From an uncultured Erysipelotrichaceae bacterium (GTDB lineage Bacteria > Bacillota_I > Bacilli_A > Erysipelotrichales > Erysipelotrichaceae): a stretch of 5,558 bases of DNA. The DNA is taken from positions 1 through 5,558 of the forward strand of contig CACZNO010000113.1 of the NCBI GenBank assembly GCA_902782505.1. Direction: 5' to 3'. The notes beneath the pieces were generated by a model, which searched no databases, was not told the origin of the DNA, and was given only the letters and a program-made list of their open reading frames with translations. Both the position numbers and the translations under genes were made by a program. Shown piece by piece: positions 4,805 to 5,558 of this stretch. Positions within the stretch are counted from its first letter, which is position 1. Every line of letters begins with the position of its first letter.

Positions 4805-5558
4805 ATGGTAAAAGAAGTTAATCCGAAGATTCATGTGAATGAACGGGACTATCCGGTTACCGAACACAAGTGTGATGATCCGGAAAAGGCGAAGCTGGTG
4901 AAAAAACTGGCGCTCATGATCACCGATAATATTCCGCGGAAACTGCCGGGCGGGCTGAAGGAAAACCATATGGATTTCTGGATCCTGGACCGTCTTTTAA
5001 CCAAGGAAGAAGTAAAGTTCATGATCAGTTTCAAGAAACGCCGGGTCGGAAGAACGACGAAGGAACTGGCGGAATGGAACAATATGAGCGTCGAGGATAC
5101 CCAGAAGATGATCGATCATCTTTTGTGGATCGGTATTCTTGAACAGAACCGCGACAACGCGGATCAGCACATTCAGTATATGATCCCGAAGTGGGTCGTC
5201 GGTTCGGGCGAATACATGGTCGAGCATCCGACGCTGCCGGACGAACATCCGGAAGTCGCGACGATGTTCAACTTAGCACCGCAGGAACCTCTGGAACTCG
5301 CGGCGAAACTGGTTCCTCCGGGAGGAGCCGGCATCGGAATGCACGTAATTCCGGTGGAAAAAGCCATCGACGCGTCCAGCCAGTCGGTCAGCGTGGAGCA
5401 CTTATCGCACTGGATCCAGAAGTACGACCGGTTCTGCAAGATGGTCTGCGCCTGCCGTAAGGCCCAGCGGATCCGCGGCGAAGGCGTCGGGGATATCGAA
5501 GGCTATATGTGTATCGGCTGCGGAGACATCGCGGAATTCCTGGTAACTTCCGGAAAAG
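4805..5558 (+). CDS. N-terminal part of a large Fe-S/flavin-type oxidoreductase (partial)
   Basis: An open frame of 251 codons runs off the right edge with no stop. No signal peptide. Residues about 63-130 look like a winged-helix-type segment (TTKELAEWNNMSVEDTQKMI, then LLWIGILEQ). Residues 198-247 hold a cysteine cluster: C211-x3-C215-x-C217-R, then C236-x2-C239 in YMCIGCGDIAEFLV. The CxCR ... C-x-x-G-x-x-A-E arrangement is like that in ferredoxin-type and flavin-dependent oxidoreductases of anaerobes, where it precedes nucleotide-binding and 4Fe-4S domains. Those domains would lie beyond the window. The divergent acyl-CoA dehydrogenase suggests linked redox metabolism. The coding call and motifs are firm; the enzyme class is inference from the cysteine pattern and my recollection of similar Bacillota proteins. 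Confidence 0.72.
   Translation, partial: MVKEVNPKIHVNERDYPVTEHKCDDPEKAKLVKKLALMITDNIPRKLPGGLKENHMDFWILDRLLTKEEVKFMISFKKRRVGRTTKELAEWNNMSVEDTQKMIDHLLWIGILEQNRDNADQHIQYMIPKWVVGSGEYMVEHPTLPDEHPEVATMFNLAPQEPLELAAKLVPPGGAGIGMHVIPVEKAIDASSQSVSVEHLSHWIQKYDRFCKMVCACRKAQRIRGEGVGDIEGYMCIGCGDIAEFLVTSGK

Noticed and set aside
4607..4969. In-frame upstream extension of the dehydrogenase frame (to 440 residues)
   Set aside because: The Rossmann fold starts at MSKKVVVAGGG, the extension crosses the promoter region and the oppositely oriented gene at 4805, and its composition is not protein-like.

Overview
The window looks like chromosomal DNA of a low- to mid-GC Bacillota (Firmicutes). The evidence is strong purine-rich Shine-Dalgarno (SD) sites, sigma-A type promoters, a PadR/DUF2812 gene pair, tight rho-independent terminators, and TGA used as a stop (standard bacterial code). 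The anaerobic-looking metabolism at the right end would suit a fermentative gut- or rumen-type member such as Erysipelotrichia or Clostridia; that placement is inference, not proven here. No rRNA, tRNA, insertion sequence, CRISPR array or phage gene is visible.

Layout, left to right. (1) The C-terminal end of an unrecognised membrane protein (+, ends 151), closed by a strong terminator. (2) A single-gene unit (+, 303-740) for an acidic 145-residue orphan protein. It meets a leftward operon at a shared bidirectional terminator (739-773). (3) A leftward two-gene operon: a PadR-family repressor (1274-1594) overlapping by 8 nt a DUF2812 membrane-anchored protein (775-1281). Its promoter is consensus-like (TTGACA, 17 nt, TATATT) and carries two perfect 19-bp dyads TATATCG-N5-CGATATA, the best regulatory signal in the window. 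(4) A rightward group: a small four-helix membrane protein (1802-2218), a leaderless trypsin-like serine protease with an intact His/Asp/Ser triad (2267-3151), and a 144-residue orphan protein close behind it (3165-3599). It is closed by another bidirectional terminator (3608-3633). (5) A leftward 3-hydroxyacyl-CoA dehydrogenase (3647-4606). (6) Diverging from it, the first 251 codons of a large cysteine-motif redox protein (+, from 4805, running off the right edge).

How the genes may work together. PadR probably represses its own operon and responds to a signal in which the DUF2812 membrane protein may take part. The protease and its small neighbour look co-transcribed and may act together in the cytoplasm, with no substrate evident. 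The dehydrogenase and the Fe-S/flavin-type redox protein share a divergent control region with several short palindromes and plausibly serve linked acyl-CoA or electron-transfer metabolism. The most unusual items are the doubled PadR operator, the cytoplasmic protease pair, the Arg at the expected cofactor-selecting position of the dehydrogenase, and the winged-helix-like segment ahead of the cysteine cluster in the last gene. I see no clear sign of a wholly new system.
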